Positions 37,724-48,292 are shown, counted from the stretch's first letter. The stretch: DNA of 62,987 nucleotides from Kangiella sp. (GCF_014762745.1 NZ_JABURJ010000119.1:1-62987), one strand, 5' to 3'. The notes: generated by a model from the sequence alone, not told the origin. Translations and numbers: made by a program.

Positions 37724-38410
37724 TTAGAAGCTTTCGTCCTCATCATCCAAAGAATTACGGCTGTCTATAACGTCAACGCCCTCCGGAACTTCAAACTCAA
37801 AATAATTGTCATCAAACTCTGGGTTCATCACTACATTAGTGAAATCAACCAGTGTAGATTGACCGAGGTTATCGCGTACCTGTAATGCGACCAACTCATC
37901 GCCCTTAAATTCAATAATCAAGACTTCATATAAAGCATCAGGATCGCGAGGCATCAGGTGATACATCATCACCTCATCACCCTCACCTTTAACCGATGCC
38001 ACTTCGTAATTGGTAGCAACATCCAACTGCGCCTGACTCAATAAAGCTGCTGGTGAATTGGCTAAAGTTTGATCAAGACTCGACACGTTGATTTGTTCAA
38101 TATCAATATCGAATTGCCACAAGTTAACACCATCGGCGACAATTTCCTGTTCAAATGGCTCGCTCACCACCCAGCGAAACAACTGCGGTCGTTGCAGTTC
38201 AAAATGACCAGACGACTTATCAATCAAAGTGCCGAACTCATCGGTAATCACCTGACTAAAATCTGCCTTAAAACTATCAATCGCAGTCAGCTTTTTCTCT
38301 AGATCCTGCGGTGCATCAGCCAAAGCTAAAACACTAGTACATAATAGAGTGCTGGCAGTAGCCAACTGACCAAATCTTTTTACAATACTATTAATCATTA
38401 TCGTTACCAT
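37724..38410 (-). CDS. lolA: Outer-membrane lipoprotein carrier LolA
   Basis: Periplasmic chaperone that shuttles lipoproteins from LolCDE to LolB. A signal peptide (FGQLATASTLLCTSVLALADA) precedes the mature LolA fold: FKADFSQVITDEFGT, SGHFELQRPQLFRWVVSEPF, QEIVADGVNLWQFDID and the C-terminal FEFEVPEGVDVID. The 228 residues are slightly longer than E. coli LolA because of an acidic tail. ATG 38410 is used, but ATG 38398 would give a tighter signal peptide. It sits between ftsK and rarA as in other Gammaproteobacteria. Confidence 0.93.
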   Translation of the reverse strand: MVTIMINSIVKRFGQLATASTLLCTSVLALADAPQDLEKKLTAIDSFKADFSQVITDEFGTLIDKSSGHFELQRPQLFRWVVSEPFEQEIVADGVNLWQFDIDIEQINVSSLDQTLANSPAALLSQAQLDVATNYEVASVKGEGDEVMMYHLMPRDPDALYEVLIIEFKGDELVALQVRDNLGQSTLVDFTNVVMNPEFDDNYFEFEVPEGVDVIDSRNSLDDEDESF

Positions 38411-38554
38411 AATATGGCCAAAGTTAATTACTTTATAGCCTGGCTATACTGAATTAGGCCTTAACATCTAATCTTGATGATAAAGGGTTATATGGCATTC
38501 AGTGTCAGTCCGAAGCAAATACTTTGAGCGTTAACGGTGAAGTTAAGACATGGC

Positions 38555-38613
38555 ATAAAATCATTAAATTGCGGAGTTTAGCTATCTAAATGACAAAAAT
38601 TTAATGATTTTAT
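38555..38613. repeat. Perfect 16-bp inverted repeat (element A) between ftsK and lolA
   Basis: ATAAAATCATTAAATT (38555-38570) and AATTTAATGATTTTAT (38598-38613) are exact reverse complements with a 27-base spacer. Immediately to the right, CGTATT-AAC-AATACG forms a further hairpin (about 38618-38632). No T-run suitable for a terminator is present. Confidence 0.75.
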
Positions 38614-38700
38614 AACGCCGTATTAACAATACGCCCAACACTCTTTTACCTCAACATACTAAACTGTATCCAGCGTCAGAGGTGTAGCCAAGACGCGGCG

Positions 38701-38761
38701 TTCTGAATTCTTTAGTGAGAAGTTTACGCTTTTGTAAACGACGATACTAAAGAATTCAGAA
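38701..38761. repeat. Perfect 16-bp inverted repeat with nested hairpin (element B)
   Basis: TTCTGAATTCTTTAGT (38701-38716) and ACTAAAGAATTCAGAA (38746-38761) are exact reverse complements. Between them GTTTAC (38722-38727) and GTAAAC (38734-38739) form an inner stem. The 61 bases would fold into one long, nearly continuous hairpin. It lies 31 bases beyond the ftsK stop codon and has no T-run, so it is not an ordinary terminator. The gap 38411-38792 contains no gene. Confidence 0.8.
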
Positions 38762-38792
38762 CAACAAAGTATTGGCAAACTAACTAGCTGGA

Positions 38793-41132
38793 TCAGTCTT
38801 TTGGAGGTGGAGGAGCCAACACTTCCCTCGCCCCATTAGACCCCATCTCCGACACAATACCTGCGGCTTCCATCGCCTCAACCATTCGGGCTGCTCGGTT
38901 ATACCCAATTTTTAAGCGACGCTGGATCCCCGAAATGGATGCTCTACGAGTTTCTGTGACAATGGCAACCGCCTGGTCAAAGAGCTCATCTTGCTCACTA
39001 TCACCACCATCGCCTTCCATACCTGGAATTCCAGGAACGGGAACTTCGCTGGTTCCACTAATCACTTCGTCAAGATACTCAGGCTCACCACGCTTCTTCC
39101 AATCTTCAACCACACGATGCACTTCGTCATCATCAACAAAGGCACCGTGAATACGGGTTGGAATGTTGGAGCCGCCGGGCAGATACAGCATATCACCCAT
39201 ACCCAATAACTGTTCTGCACCCATCTGATCAAGAATGGTTCTTGAGTCAATTTTTGAGGATACCTGGAAAGCAATTCGCGAAGGAATATTCGCCTTAATC
39301 AAACCTGTTATCACATCTACAGAAGGTCTTTGCGTTGCTAGAATCAGGTGGATACCTGCAGCACGGGCTTTTTGTGCGATTCGGGCAATCAGTTCTTCTA
39401 CTTTTTTACCGACAATCATCATCATGTCAGCAAGCTCATCAATTACAATCACTATCGAGGGTAGTTTCTCAAGCGTCGGTGGCTCTTCTTCCAACCCATC
39501 GGTAGGTTGCCAAAGAGGATCTTTAATCGGCTCACCAGCTTTAATCGCATCTTGTACTTTTTTATTAAAACCCGCTAAGTTTCGAACGCCCATTGCTGAC
39601 ATTAAGCGATAGCGACGCTCCATTTCACCAACAGACCAACGCAGTGCATTAGCGGCATCTTTCATGTCAGTCACAACTTCGCACAGCAAGTGTGGGATGC
39701 CTTCATAAACGCTTAGCTCAAGCATTTTGGGGTCTATCATGATCAGTCGCAGGTCTTCTGGCGTTGCCTTATACAGCATACTGATAATCATGGCGTTAAC
39801 ACCGACCGACTTACCAGAGCCTGTAGTACCAGCTACCAGTAAGTGAGGCATTTTAGCCATATTGACCACAATTGGATTGCCGGCAATATCTTTACCTAGG
39901 GCCATACTCAGTGGCGATTTTGACTTTTCAAATTCATCACAGGCTAATACTTCGCGCAGACGAACCACCTCGCGTGACTCATTTGGAATCTCGATACCGA
40001 CATACGTTTTGCCAGGAATCACTTCGACCACACGCACCGAAATGGTGGAAAGCGAACGGGCCAAATCTTTGGCAAGATTTGAAATCTTGCTGACCTTTAC
40101 CCCGGGCGCCAGCTCTATTTCAAAGCGGGTAATCACAGGACCAGGATGCACCTCCATAACCTGGGCTTCGACTCCAAAGTCTTTTAGCTTAAGTTCAACC
40201 AGGCGTGACATCGCCTCCAGAGCTTCTTCTGAGAAGTGATTTTTTGGCGGCTCTGGTTCGTCGAGCAACTCCATAACCGGCATTGGGCCAGTCGGGATAT
40301 CATCAAATAAAGGTTTCTGTTTTGCTTTGGCAGCAACTTTTGGTGGAGTTGTCGGTTGATGTACTTTTGGTTCAATTTTAACCGGACTGCGAGTTTCTCT
40401 TTTCACCTTGTCCTGTTTCAATGCTTCCTGACGTTTCACCACCGATTCTTTGACTGACTTTTGAACCTGCTTGCGGTCTTTAAAGTTTTCATACCACTCG
40501 CCTAACTTGGCCCATGATTGAACGACCCACACACCAACCCTGTCCATCATTCTTAACCAGGAAATACCGGTAAATAAGGTCAGGCCCGACAAGAACAGAG
40601 CCAAAAGAATCAAGGTTGTGCCATAGAGTCCAAGCCCATCAATTACCAGACTGATGATGAACTCACCCAAAATTCCGCCCGAGGTATAGCTTGGCTGAAT
40701 GGCTGGGTCAAAAAAGTGCAAACTGCATAATCCTGCTCCACCAACCACAGCCATTAACAGGCCTAATCCTTTAACGGCCCAAAAGGCTTTTGGATGCTCA
40801 TGCTCGATATTGCGTTCGACGTAAAGCAGATAACCTGAATAAGCAAAAATAACCGGAATCAAAAAGGCCAAATAGCCAAACAGATGCAAAAAGAAGTCTG
40901 CAAACCAGGCACCACCCTTACCCGCTGAATTTTGTACAGGAGCACCGCTTCCATTGGTAAACGACCCTGGATCATTTGGGTTGTAGGTCAATAGCGCTAG
41001 AAAAAAGAATAAGGCTAAAGTGACCAGCAGAATCATGCCGCCTTCGCTAAGGCGTTTGCGCAGGATCGCTTTTGACTCCAGCGTTTGCGGAGACTTTCGA
41101 GTAGCAGATTGTTTGTTTTTAGTTTTACTCAA
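38793..41132 (-). CDS. ftsK: DNA translocase FtsK
   Basis: Septal DNA pump that coordinates chromosome dimer resolution with division. The 779 residues have four membrane helices in the first ~200 residues, a short linker rich in Lys/Pro (about 215-290), and the motor domain with Walker A GTTGSGKS at 435-442, Walker [14 protein letters not shown], and [20 protein letters not shown]. The C-terminal gamma winged helix ([20 protein letters not shown]) reads KOPS sites. The linker is far shorter than in E. coli FtsK, like many shorter homologues. The start is TTG at 41132 with AGGAAA about 9 bases upstream; no ATG or GTG fits better. lrp lies upstream. Confidence 0.96.
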   Translation of the reverse strand: MSKTKNKQSATRKSPQTLESKAILRKRLSEGGMILLVTLALFFFLALLTYNPNDPGSFTNGSGAPVQNSAGKGGAWFADFFLHLFGYLAFLIPVIFAYSGYLLYVERNIEHEHPKAFWAVKGLGLLMAVVGGAGLCSLHFFDPAIQPSYTSGGILGEFIISLVIDGLGLYGTTLILLALFLSGLTLFTGISWLRMMDRVGVWVVQSWAKLGEWYENFKDRKQVQKSVKESVVKRQEALKQDKVKRETRSPVKIEPKVHQPTTPPKVAAKAKQKPLFDDIPTGPMPVMELLDEPEPPKNHFSEEALEAMSRLVELKLKDFGVEAQVMEVHPGPVITRFEIELAPGVKVSKISNLAKDLARSLSTISVRVVEVIPGKTYVGIEIPNESREVVRLREVLACDEFEKSKSPLSMALGKDIAGNPIVVNMAKMPHLLVAGTTGSGKSVGVNAMIISMLYKATPEDLRLIMIDPKMLELSVYEGIPHLLCEVVTDMKDAANALRWSVGEMERRYRLMSAMGVRNLAGFNKKVQDAIKAGEPIKDPLWQPTDGLEEEPPTLEKLPSIVIVIDELADMMMIVGKKVEELIARIAQKARAAGIHLILATQRPSVDVITGLIKANIPSRIAFQVSSKIDSRTILDQMGAEQLLGMGDMLYLPGGSNIPTRIHGAFVDDDEVHRVVEDWKKRGEPEYLDEVISGTSEVPVPGIPGMEGDGGDSEQDELFDQAVAIVTETRRASISGIQRRLKIGYNRAARMVEAMEAAGIVSEMGSNGAREVLAPPPPKD

Positions 41133-41240
41133 AACACTTTCCTTTCATAATTTGCAGTTATTCTAAAGCAAGTTTCAGCTATCTCAAGCAGTTAATTATG
41201 GCGAATTCTGAACTGTGAACCGCCTATAAGAAGTACTATA

Positions 41241-41738
41241 TCAGCGTCTATCAAGGTTGATAGGCAATAAGTTAGTTTCTTTGACCTCTTCCATCACCAT
41301 ATAAGATCGCGATGCGCTCACTCCGGGCAACATCAACAAAGTTTCCCCCAGCAGCTTTCGATAAGCCTTCATGTCCGCTACACGCGCCTTTAATAAATAA
41401 TCAAAGTCACCCGAAACCAGGTGACACTCTAAAATGGTTGGGAGTTTGGTAACAGCCTGTTTGAACTCTTCAAACACATCTGGCGAAGTTCTCGACAAAC
41501 GAATTTCAACAAAAACCAGCAGCGCTGCAGCCAGTTTCATAGGGTTTAGACGTGCCGAGTAACCCTCGATAAAACCATTGGCCTCGAGCCTTTTAACACG
41601 TTCCAGACAGGGCGTGGCACTAAGGCCAACACGCTTGGCCAGCTCCACATTCGAAATCCGTCCATTTTGCTGCAATTCATTGAGAATCCGAAGGTCAATT
41701 CGGTCCAGAATTTGCTTACTGTCACTTTGAACTTTCAA
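41241..41738 (-). CDS. lrp: Lrp/AsnC-family regulator, likely Lrp
   Basis: Feast/famine regulator of amino-acid metabolism. The N-terminal helix-turn-helix (LDRIDLRILNELQQNGRISN, then ELAKRVGLSATPCLERVKRL) precedes the RAM ligand-binding domain (FVEIRLSRTSPDVFEEF, ECHLVSGDFDYLLKARV). The ending is typical of Lrp. The start appears to be TTG 41738 with AAGGA 7 bases upstream; an ATG does not fit. It is divergent from alanine dehydrogenase across a 141-base region and adjacent to ftsK, matching the E. coli order. Control of ald by Lrp is likely by analogy with other bacteria. Confidence 0.93.
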   Translation of the reverse strand: MKVQSDSKQILDRIDLRILNELQQNGRISNVELAKRVGLSATPCLERVKRLEANGFIEGYSARLNPMKLAAALLVFVEIRLSRTSPDVFEEFKQAVTKLPTILECHLVSGDFDYLLKARVADMKAYRKLLGETLLMLPGVSASRSYMVMEEVKETNLLPINLDRR

Positions 41739-41766
41739 AGAATTTTCCTTGCTAAAAATACTCTTT

Positions 41767-41835
41767 AATAGTGACTTATACTATAAAAAGACCAATAACA
41801 GCAAATAATTCTTTTAATTCGTCACTATAATAGTG
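41767..41835. promoter_or_regulatory. Possible Lrp operator region between lrp and ald
   Basis: ATAGTGAC (41768-41775) is repeated inverted as GTCACTAT (41821-41828), and CACTAT-A-ATAGTG (41823-41835) is itself a palindrome. The stretch between is AT-rich. Dimeric Lrp often binds such spaced AT-rich inverted sites in divergent regions. This is inferred; no footprint consensus was tested. Confidence 0.45.
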
Positions 41836-41879
41836 CATCCCTCTTCCGAGGCAAACCTTGATTTATTGGAGCTAGAAAT

Positions 41880-43013
41880 ATGTTGATTGGGGTCCCTAAA
41901 GAAATTAAAAACCACGAATATCGCGTGGGTATGGTGCCTGGTAGTGTTCGTGAAGTTATTGCTCATGGGCATGAAGTTATTGTTGAAACCAATGCCGGTA
42001 TGGGTATCGGTTTTACTGACGAAGATTATCAAGCAGTCGGTGCGACTATTGCACCTTCTGCTGAAGAAGTTTTCGCCAAAGCAGATATGATTGTTAAAGT
42101 TAAAGAACCTTTGGCAGAAGAGCGCAAGCATTTGCGTGAAGGTCAGATTCTCTTTACCTATCTTCATTTGGCTCCAGATATGCCACAAACTGAAGACCTG
42201 GTTAAGTCAGGCGCTGTGTGTATTGCCTACGAGACGGTGACTGGTGCAGCTGGCGGCCTTCCATTATTGGCACCTATGTCAGAAGTTGCCGGTCGCATGT
42301 CCATTCAAGCTGGCGCCGAGTGTTTAGAAAAGTCTAACGGTGGTCGCGGCATGTTGCTTGGCGGCGTTCCGGGTGTACAACCTGCGAAAGTAGTTGTTAT
42401 TGGTGGCGGTGTTGTTGGTACCAACGCAATCAAAATGGCGGTTGGCATGGGCGCTCGTGTTATCGTTCTTGATCGTAACGTCAATGCCTTGCGTCGTATC
42501 GATGCTGAGTTCGGCTCACAAGTTGAAACGGTTTATTCAAGCCATGACTCGCTGGAAAAACACGTGATTTCAGCTGACCTGGTTATTGGTGGCGTATTGA
42601 TTCCAGGTGCGGCAGCTCCGAAACTGGTTACCGAAGATATGGTTAAGCGTATGCAGCCAGGTGCTGTACTGGTTGACGTAGCGATCGATCAGGGCGGTTG
42701 TTTTGAAACATCAAAAGCGACCACTCACGCCGACCCAACCTATATTCTGCATGATGTGGTTCACTATTGTGTTGCCAACATGCCAGGCGCAGTACCACGC
42801 ACATCAACCTTTGCGTTGAACAATGCGACACTGCCATTCATCATCAATATCGCCAACAAAGGCTACAAAAAGGCCTTGGCTGACGATCCGCATTTATTGA
42901 ATGGTCTTAATGTCTATCGTGGTAAAGTTACTGAGCGCTCGGTTGCTGAAAACCTTGGCTTTGACTATGTTGAGCCAACCACAGCACTGGGTATCAGTAC
43001 CGATACCATGTAA
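41880..43013 (+). CDS. ald: Alanine dehydrogenase
   Basis: Oxidatively deaminates L-alanine to pyruvate and ammonia with NAD. The 377 residues show the N-terminal [20 protein letters not shown], substrate-site [12 protein letters not shown], Rossmann loop [19 protein letters not shown], and [18 protein letters not shown] with the active-site aspartate, followed by [20 protein letters not shown] precedes the ATG. It is divergent from lrp and followed by a strong terminator, so it is a single-gene unit. It adds pyruvate supply to the amino-acid catabolic set. Confidence 0.96.
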   Translation: MLIGVPKEIKNHEYRVGMVPGSVREVIAHGHEVIVETNAGMGIGFTDEDYQAVGATIAPSAEEVFAKADMIVKVKEPLAEERKHLREGQILFTYLHLAPDMPQTEDLVKSGAVCIAYETVTGAAGGLPLLAPMSEVAGRMSIQAGAECLEKSNGGRGMLLGGVPGVQPAKVVVIGGGVVGTNAIKMAVGMGARVIVLDRNVNALRRIDAEFGSQVETVYSSHDSLEKHVISADLVIGGVLIPGAAAPKLVTEDMVKRMQPGAVLVDVAIDQGGCFETSKATTHADPTYILHDVVHYCVANMPGAVPRTSTFALNNATLPFIINIANKGYKKALADDPHLLNGLNVYRGKVTERSVAENLGFDYVEPTTALGISTDTM

Positions 43014-43038
43014 TCGACTCCGAGTTGATTTACCCATT

Positions 43039-43074
43039 GATAAAGCCGCACCTGTTGCGGCTTTATCTTTTTTA
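43039..43074 (+). terminator. Intrinsic terminator after ald
   Basis: GATAAAGCCGCA (43039-43050) and TGCGGCTTTATC (43055-43066) form a perfect 12-bp stem with a 4-base loop, followed by TTTTTT. Confidence 0.9.
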
Positions 43075-43077
43075 GAG

Positions 43078-43494
43078 TTACTGCTTTTTCTTGCCCTTAA
43101 TCTGAAATTCAACAGGCTTCTCTGCATCTGGTTTATGCCACACCGCACTGGCCTCTAACTCTCCCTTGTCGTTAACCTGCCCTTTCCAGACCATATTGCC
43201 TTTTGTATAACTCTTAGCATCAACCTCGAAGTGAGTCACGCCATCCTTTTCATAAGAGCGATATTTTGACTGCGGAAAATCATGTTTAACACACACCGCA
43301 GAAAGGAAAGTTCCTGACTCAAAAGTTAAGGTGTTCTCAACCGGTTTGTCACTCCCTTTAGCCAGCATTTCAATGGTAAAAGCCTTGCCATCAAGAGATG
43401 GTTTGTCGGCCAAAGACACTGGTGCCACCAGTACCAGAAAAGCCAGGAGAACAAAGTTAAGCGACTTAAAGTGTGTGAAGAATGAGTAGTTCAT
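43078..43494 (-). CDS. Small secreted protein of unknown function
   Basis: I do not recognise this 138-residue protein. A basic start and a hydrophobic run (SLNFVLLAFLVLVAPVSLAD) form a signal peptide with likely cleavage near SLAD. The mature ~110 residues are lysine-rich and predicted to be mostly beta strands, with one cysteine. The pattern of short strands (HFEVDAKSYTKGNMVWKGQV) suggests a small beta-sandwich. AGGAGG lies in front of the start. The neighbours ald and the LasA-like peptidase give no functional hint. Confidence 0.72.
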   Translation of the reverse strand: MNYSFFTHFKSLNFVLLAFLVLVAPVSLADKPSLDGKAFTIEMLAKGSDKPVENTLTFESGTFLSAVCVKHDFPQSKYRSYEKDGVTHFEVDAKSYTKGNMVWKGQVNDKGELEASAVWHKPDAEKPVEFQIKGKKKQ

Positions 43495-43718
43495 AAAACC
43501 TCCTGTAAGCTACGATATCCTGCGGAGATTGCGAATGGCCATACAGGAGCTTTGAAATATGGATGTTATTATTAGAGTGCAAATAGCTCCAAAGAAGTAT
43601 GACCTTTTCTATTGCCATTAATTGCGCAGGGGATATCCCGAATGATGCTCAGACTTTTACAAATTTCGCCACGGCTTGCAATTAAACCTTTCACACTCCG
43701 ATAAATTAAAACTGCATT

Positions 43719-43765
43719 AAAAAGGCCAGCAGCTCAGCCTTGTATGAGGCTGAATAAGGTGCTGG
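43719..43765 (-). terminator. Terminator downstream of the LasA-like peptidase
   Basis: A two-part stem, CCAGCA/TGCTGG outside (43726-43731 and 43760-43765) and TCAGCCT/AGGCTGA inside, is followed on the minus strand by TTTTT (43719-43723). It lies 25 bases past the stop of the peptidase gene. The remainder of 43495-43718 shows no gene. Confidence 0.7.
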
Positions 43766-43789
43766 CGCTAACCTGTGCAGTCGGGCGGT

Positions 43790-45283
43790 CTACTTGATAA
43801 TTCTCAAATTGTAATTGCCCGACCCCAAGTACGAATAGACTACTAAACGGTAATAACCAGAGCTGGCTCTGTAGTTGATAGATTCATTAGAGCTGGGAGT
43901 TTCAGATAAGGCAGCTCGCTGCCAGTTGTAACCATTCCAGCGCTCTAAGCGAAGATCAAAGTCCGAGTTTTGCGGGCCGGTTAGCTCAGCCGAGATAGTG
44001 CCACCATAGTAGTAGAACCAACTCCCATCAGGCTGAACCTGATACCCTCTGTGACCCAAATATCCTGAGTAGGTATCGCCTTCTTGAGGTGGTTCAGCAC
44101 TTGTTACTCCGTAGTTATAAATATTGGTCCAGGCACAATATTTATAACCATTTCTTGATAACCAGAAATAACCGCAATTGGAATCATAGCTATCACGACC
44201 GGTGCGAACCTGATAGCCAGAAAGTCTCATGCCATTAAGGTGATAAAACTGACCATCTTTTTTCATCGAGAAATGCAAGTGTGGCCCTGTAGACTGGCCG
44301 CCATTACACAAGGCCTGACTTTTATTGCTGGCATAATTGGCAATTCTAGTGTTTCTTGTAATATTGCTGCCTGTGGCATATCGAATATTATCGATATGGT
44401 AATAGGTTGTTGACCAACCATCTTCATGAATGATTTCTGCAAAGCAAGAAGAGTGATTCTTGATAACACCGGGCGCAGATGCTGCCACCCAGATATGGCC
44501 TAAATTATCACCCCAATATCCACCAGCATTGAAATCCAGCGAAGACTGAGGATAGGCGCCGCTGCCGTGGTTAGTATGGCTCCCGCCGTTTCTCCAAGAC
44601 TCACCTACCGGGAAAGGTAACTGAAAGTAGTTATCAAGATTGGCAACGGCTACTGCTTGCACCTGTGTACTGCTTTCTTCTTTTTCAGATTTGCCAAATA
44701 GCGTCCTATGAGTACGAGACACTTCTTTGCTCGACCCCTTTGTACCGCGCGTGCGCTCGATACCAATAGCATCTTCCGCCTGTTCGGGAACAATCGTCTC
44801 AATCGCACGATAGACATCCTCATCAGTGGTCATGACTTCATTTTCACCAGTATCATGAAAGGAATGCCCTCGATAGAACTCTTTAGCCAGCCTGGTACTG
44901 ATATCTTTGACTTGCTCTTTAAAACCGACTTTTGCTGACAGATCGCCAAAAGGACGAGAAATGGTGGAAGCACTTACTGGATTAGTAATAATCCCCGTTT
45001 CCTGCTCCATCAATGCAATAAGGATTTTGGGACTGATTGAGGTGTAACCGGCGTAATGAGATATGACTTCGGAATAAGCTACCAGGTGCGGTGCATTGGC
45101 CTGCAAATATTCTTCAACATCAAAGTTAAGCATTTCATCATAGCTATAAACAAATTCGTGCTTGGTAATAAGCTCTGATTCAGATAACTCATCGTCGCTG
45201 GCTAAAGCGACTGTTGAATTAAAGCAGACCAGTAGAACACATAGCCCTACCAACCCTCGTAGACCCCCATTTAAAAAAGTCAT
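43790..45283 (-). CDS. LasA-like M23 metallopeptidase with pro-region and C-terminal domain
   Basis: Secreted zinc endopeptidase, predicted to cut glycine-rich peptide links as in staphylolysin/beta-lytic protease. A signal peptide (residues 1-29) is followed by a pro-region to about 210. The M23A catalytic domain has H236 and D250 in the HTNHGSG...SSLDF zinc segment and H335-x-H337 in STGPHLHF. Cysteine pairs C280/C326 and C370/C383 match the LasA disulfide pattern as I recall it. A C-terminal ~80-residue beta domain resembling PPC (residues 420-497) is added after the catalytic part. GGAGGG precedes the ATG. Bacteriolysis of competitors or prey is a plausible role. Confidence 0.88.
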   Translation of the reverse strand: MTFLNGGLRGLVGLCVLLVCFNSTVALASDDELSESELITKHEFVYSYDEMLNFDVEEYLQANAPHLVAYSEVISHYAGYTSISPKILIALMEQETGIITNPVSASTISRPFGDLSAKVGFKEQVKDISTRLAKEFYRGHSFHDTGENEVMTTDEDVYRAIETIVPEQAEDAIGIERTRGTKGSSKEVSRTHRTLFGKSEKEESSTQVQAVAVANLDNYFQLPFPVGESWRNGGSHTNHGSGAYPQSSLDFNAGGYWGDNLGHIWVAASAPGVIKNHSSCFAEIIHEDGWSTTYYHIDNIRYATGSNITRNTRIANYASNKSQALCNGGQSTGPHLHFSMKKDGQFYHLNGMRLSGYQVRTGRDSYDSNCGYFWLSRNGYKYCAWTNIYNYGVTSAEPPQEGDTYSGYLGHRGYQVQPDGSWFYYYGGTISAELTGPQNSDFDLRLERWNGYNWQRAALSETPSSNESINYRASSGYYRLVVYSYLGSGNYNLRIIK

Positions 45284-45451
45284 GCTTCCCTCCAGTTATT
45301 TTTTTAGCAGATAAATCTGAGATCCAACAAGAATAAGGGGCATGGGCACTTGCATCAACTTAAATAGGAATACACATGACCAAAGTATGGAGTTGGTCAA
45401 GAATGTACCTTTTGATACAGATGAGATAAAACTAGACGTGAATTTAAAAGG

Positions 45452-45805
45452 CTAAAACTCTATCGTTGCGGCGACAAACAACAGTACAATCACCACCGCA
45501 ATAAGCACTTCTCTGACCAGGTGACTTTCTCTGCGCATTGGCTCCTGCGGGTAATCATCTTCTTCATCAAACATGTTTTCATCATCAATGATAATTTCCG
45601 CAGATTCCCAGCCTGTGACTATTTCACGCGCTTCGGCATAATCCTCAAGCCCAACCCAGACTTTAACATTATTCATTGCGGGTGCTTCACCAACCGCCCC
45701 TTGTAGGGCTGTTCCGCGAACTTCTGCATGAATACCGGCCGAAGATAACAGATCCTTAACCAAACTGGCATCCATACCATTTTCTGCGTGATAAACAATT
45801 TTCAT
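45452..45805 (-). CDS. DUF2007 protein with C-terminal membrane anchor
   Basis: A 117-residue protein. The first ~75 residues fit DUF2007 (putative signal-transducing protein): MKIVYHAENGMDASLVKDLL, SAGIHAEVRGTALQG, NNVKVWVGLEDYAEAREIV. An acidic linker (MFDEEDDYPQEP) is followed by a C-terminal membrane helix (VREVLIAVVIVLLFVAATIEF, split 97-117). AGGG precedes the ATG. The family resembles a PII-like or ACT-like fold, but its role is not established. Confidence 0.83.
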   Translation of the reverse strand: MKIVYHAENGMDASLVKDLLSSAGIHAEVRGTALQGAVGEAPAMNNVKVWVGLEDYAEAREIVTGWESAEIIIDDENMFDEEDDYPQEPMRRESHLVREVLIAVVIVLLFVAATIEF

Positions 45806-45847
45806 ATATCTACCCTGATTACATTAGGATTTAATAAATTCTGAGCA

Positions 45848-45880
45848 TAAAAAAACCGCGCCATTGACGCGGTCTTTTTA
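45848..45880. terminator. Terminator downstream of cspA
   Basis: ACCGCG and CGCGGT pair around a 7-base loop, with AAAAAAA on the left and CTTTTT on the right. Read on the minus strand the T-run is long, so it closes the cspA transcript. Confidence 0.85.
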
Positions 45881-45904
45881 GATCTAAATGTACAATTCTA
45901 TAAA

Positions 45905-46111
45905 TTATACTTTAGTTACGTTAGCAGCTTGTGCGCCTTTTGGGCCTTGCTCGATATCGAACTCAACACGTTGGCCTTCTGCTAAAGTTTTGAAACCGTC
46001 ACCTTGAATAGCACGGAAGTGTACAAACACATCTTCACCTTGCTCTTGCTCGATGAAACCAAAACCTTTAGATTCGTTGAACCACTTAACGGTACCAGTG
46101 ATCTTAGACAT
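45905..46111 (-). CDS. cspA: Cold-shock domain protein
   Basis: A 68-residue RNA chaperone. It contains both RNA-binding motifs, KGFGFIEQ (RNP1) and DVFVHFRAI (RNP2), starting [14 protein letters not shown] and ending [16 protein letters not shown] lies 8 bases before the ATG. The upstream region to 46453 is AT-rich and about 340 bases long, which would allow the long structured leader typical of cold-inducible csp genes; I did not find a conserved cold-box sequence. Which csp paralogue it is cannot be decided. Confidence 0.95.
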   Translation of the reverse strand: MSKITGTVKWFNESKGFGFIEQEQGEDVFVHFRAIQGDGFKTLAEGQRVEFDIEQGPKGAQAANVTKV

Positions 46112-46453
46112 AATAAAACTCCAAAGCTAATTTGCTTAAAAATATAAAGTTGTTGCCAAAATGGCGGTCTTACTGAGATAAAATTGACACTAACTTAGGT
46201 AACAAATAGCGAGGTACGACTTGAAGTGAATCTATGAAGCTAAGGCCCACTGATTTACTCGGTGTATCATCGAAAATGTATCCATTCGATAGCTGTTATT
46301 TTAACCAGCGAAGAAAAGAATACTATAACCACCGAATAAGTAAAGATTTATTTTATCCTTTCATTAGCATTTCACCTAAAAGTAACACTTTTGTCATAGT
46401 CTAAAATATGCAATAGTTTCATCAACCTAGCCAAATTCACAGCGGAGCCAGGT
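46112..46453. other. Intergenic region between divergent cspA and DUF1801 genes
   Basis: No gene is visible. It should contain the cspA promoter and leader on the minus strand and the promoter for the DUF1801 gene on the plus strand. No palindrome of note and no RNA gene was recognised. Confidence 0.4.
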
Positions 46454-46882
46454 ATGGCAAAATCAACCAATAAAACCCAGCCGACCAGCCTTAGCGTTAG
46501 CGACTTCATTAATCAGGTTGAGTCGGAGCAAAAACGTAAGGATTGTTTAGCCATTGCAGAGATGATGCGAAAAGCCACTCAGGCTGAGCCTAAAATGTGG
46601 GGCGACAGTATGATTGGCTTTGGCGAGTATCATTACAAATATGCCAGTGGCCGTGAAGGCGATTGGTTTCTGACGGGGTTTGCTCCGCGCAAGCAAAATA
46701 TCAGCCTGTATATCATGGCTGGATTTAAACGCTATGAGGAGCTGATGGCTAAATTAGGAAAATACAAAACAGGTAAGTCTTGCCTGTATATCAATAAACT
46801 GGATGATGTTGATACCGCTGTTTTGAAAGAGCTGATAGAGCTATCAGCTCAATACGTAAAAAAGAACCAGTCTAGCTGCTAG
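46454..46882 (+). CDS. DUF1801 domain protein
   Basis: A 142-residue soluble protein with the DUF1801 (YdhG-like) fold: VSDFINQVESEQKRKDCLAI at the start, AEPKMWGDSMIGFGEYHYKY, GDWFLTGFAPRKQNISLYIM, and LGKYKTGKSCLYINKLDDVD. GGAG lies about 6 bases before the ATG. Function is not established; some relatives bind small molecules or iron. Its stop overlaps the stop of the small convergent gene. Confidence 0.85.
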   Translation: MAKSTNKTQPTSLSVSDFINQVESEQKRKDCLAIAEMMRKATQAEPKMWGDSMIGFGEYHYKYASGREGDWFLTGFAPRKQNISLYIMAGFKRYEELMAKLGKYKTGKSCLYINKLDDVDTAVLKELIELSAQYVKKNQSSC

Positions 46883-47049
46883 TGAGCCTGGTGATTTTCC
46901 AGTTCGTTATCAGCAACTTGTTGTAATAGTGCAGAGAACCAAATCTGCTTCACTCGCTCCGCATCTAAACCATAAAGGTTGGCATCACTTGCAATTTGCT
47001 GGATGGCGTTATCGATCTCTTTTTCGTCGTTAAGATGCTCATTTGTCAT
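46879..47049 (-). CDS. Small acidic protein of unknown function (56 residues)
   Basis: I do not recognise it. ATG 47049 has GGAG 5-6 bases upstream, which supports a real gene; a longer reading to 47061 lacks this. The protein is helical and acidic (NDEKEIDNAIQQIASDANLY, then LDAERVKQIWFSALLQQVAD). Its last bases overlap the stop of the convergent DUF1801 gene. Confidence 0.55.
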   Translation of the reverse strand: MTNEHLNDEKEIDNAIQQIASDANLYGLDAERVKQIWFSALLQQVADNELENHQAH

Positions 47050-47262
47050 AAGAATCTCCAATGCATAAGCCTGTAAACTAGGTTAATGCTAATTTGAATC
47101 AATATCAATGCATATTTGCATTAAACGTTCAGGAGACTCCTTCCTTATGGGTTGTCCTGCCACTATTAAAACAATAGATTAAGATTATCGAATAAAGGTT
47201 TATTTTTACCCTTTAAGTCCCTACAATTTGCCCTTAAAAATCATTAATAGACAAGAATTTAG

Positions 47263-48222
<960 letters not shown>

Positions 48223-48247
48223 TAGTTGAGTTAATCAGCAAAATAAA

Positions 48248-48270
48248 AAAGGCCGCAAATGCGGCCTTTC
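48248..48270. terminator. Bidirectional terminator between trxB and the desaturase gene
   Basis: AAGGCCGCA and TGCGGCCTT form a perfect 9-bp stem with a 2-base loop (AA), with A-run left and TTCTT right. Both converging genes can use it; the stronger T-run is on the minus strand. Confidence 0.85.
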
Positions 48271-48292
48271 TTATTAGTAGTAGTACTTTCTA

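Noticed and set aside
38411-38792. dif site or integron attC site near ftsK
   Set aside because: No 28-base dif-like XerCD sequence and no attC core pattern with paired RYYYAAC/GTTRRRY sites was found in the gap.
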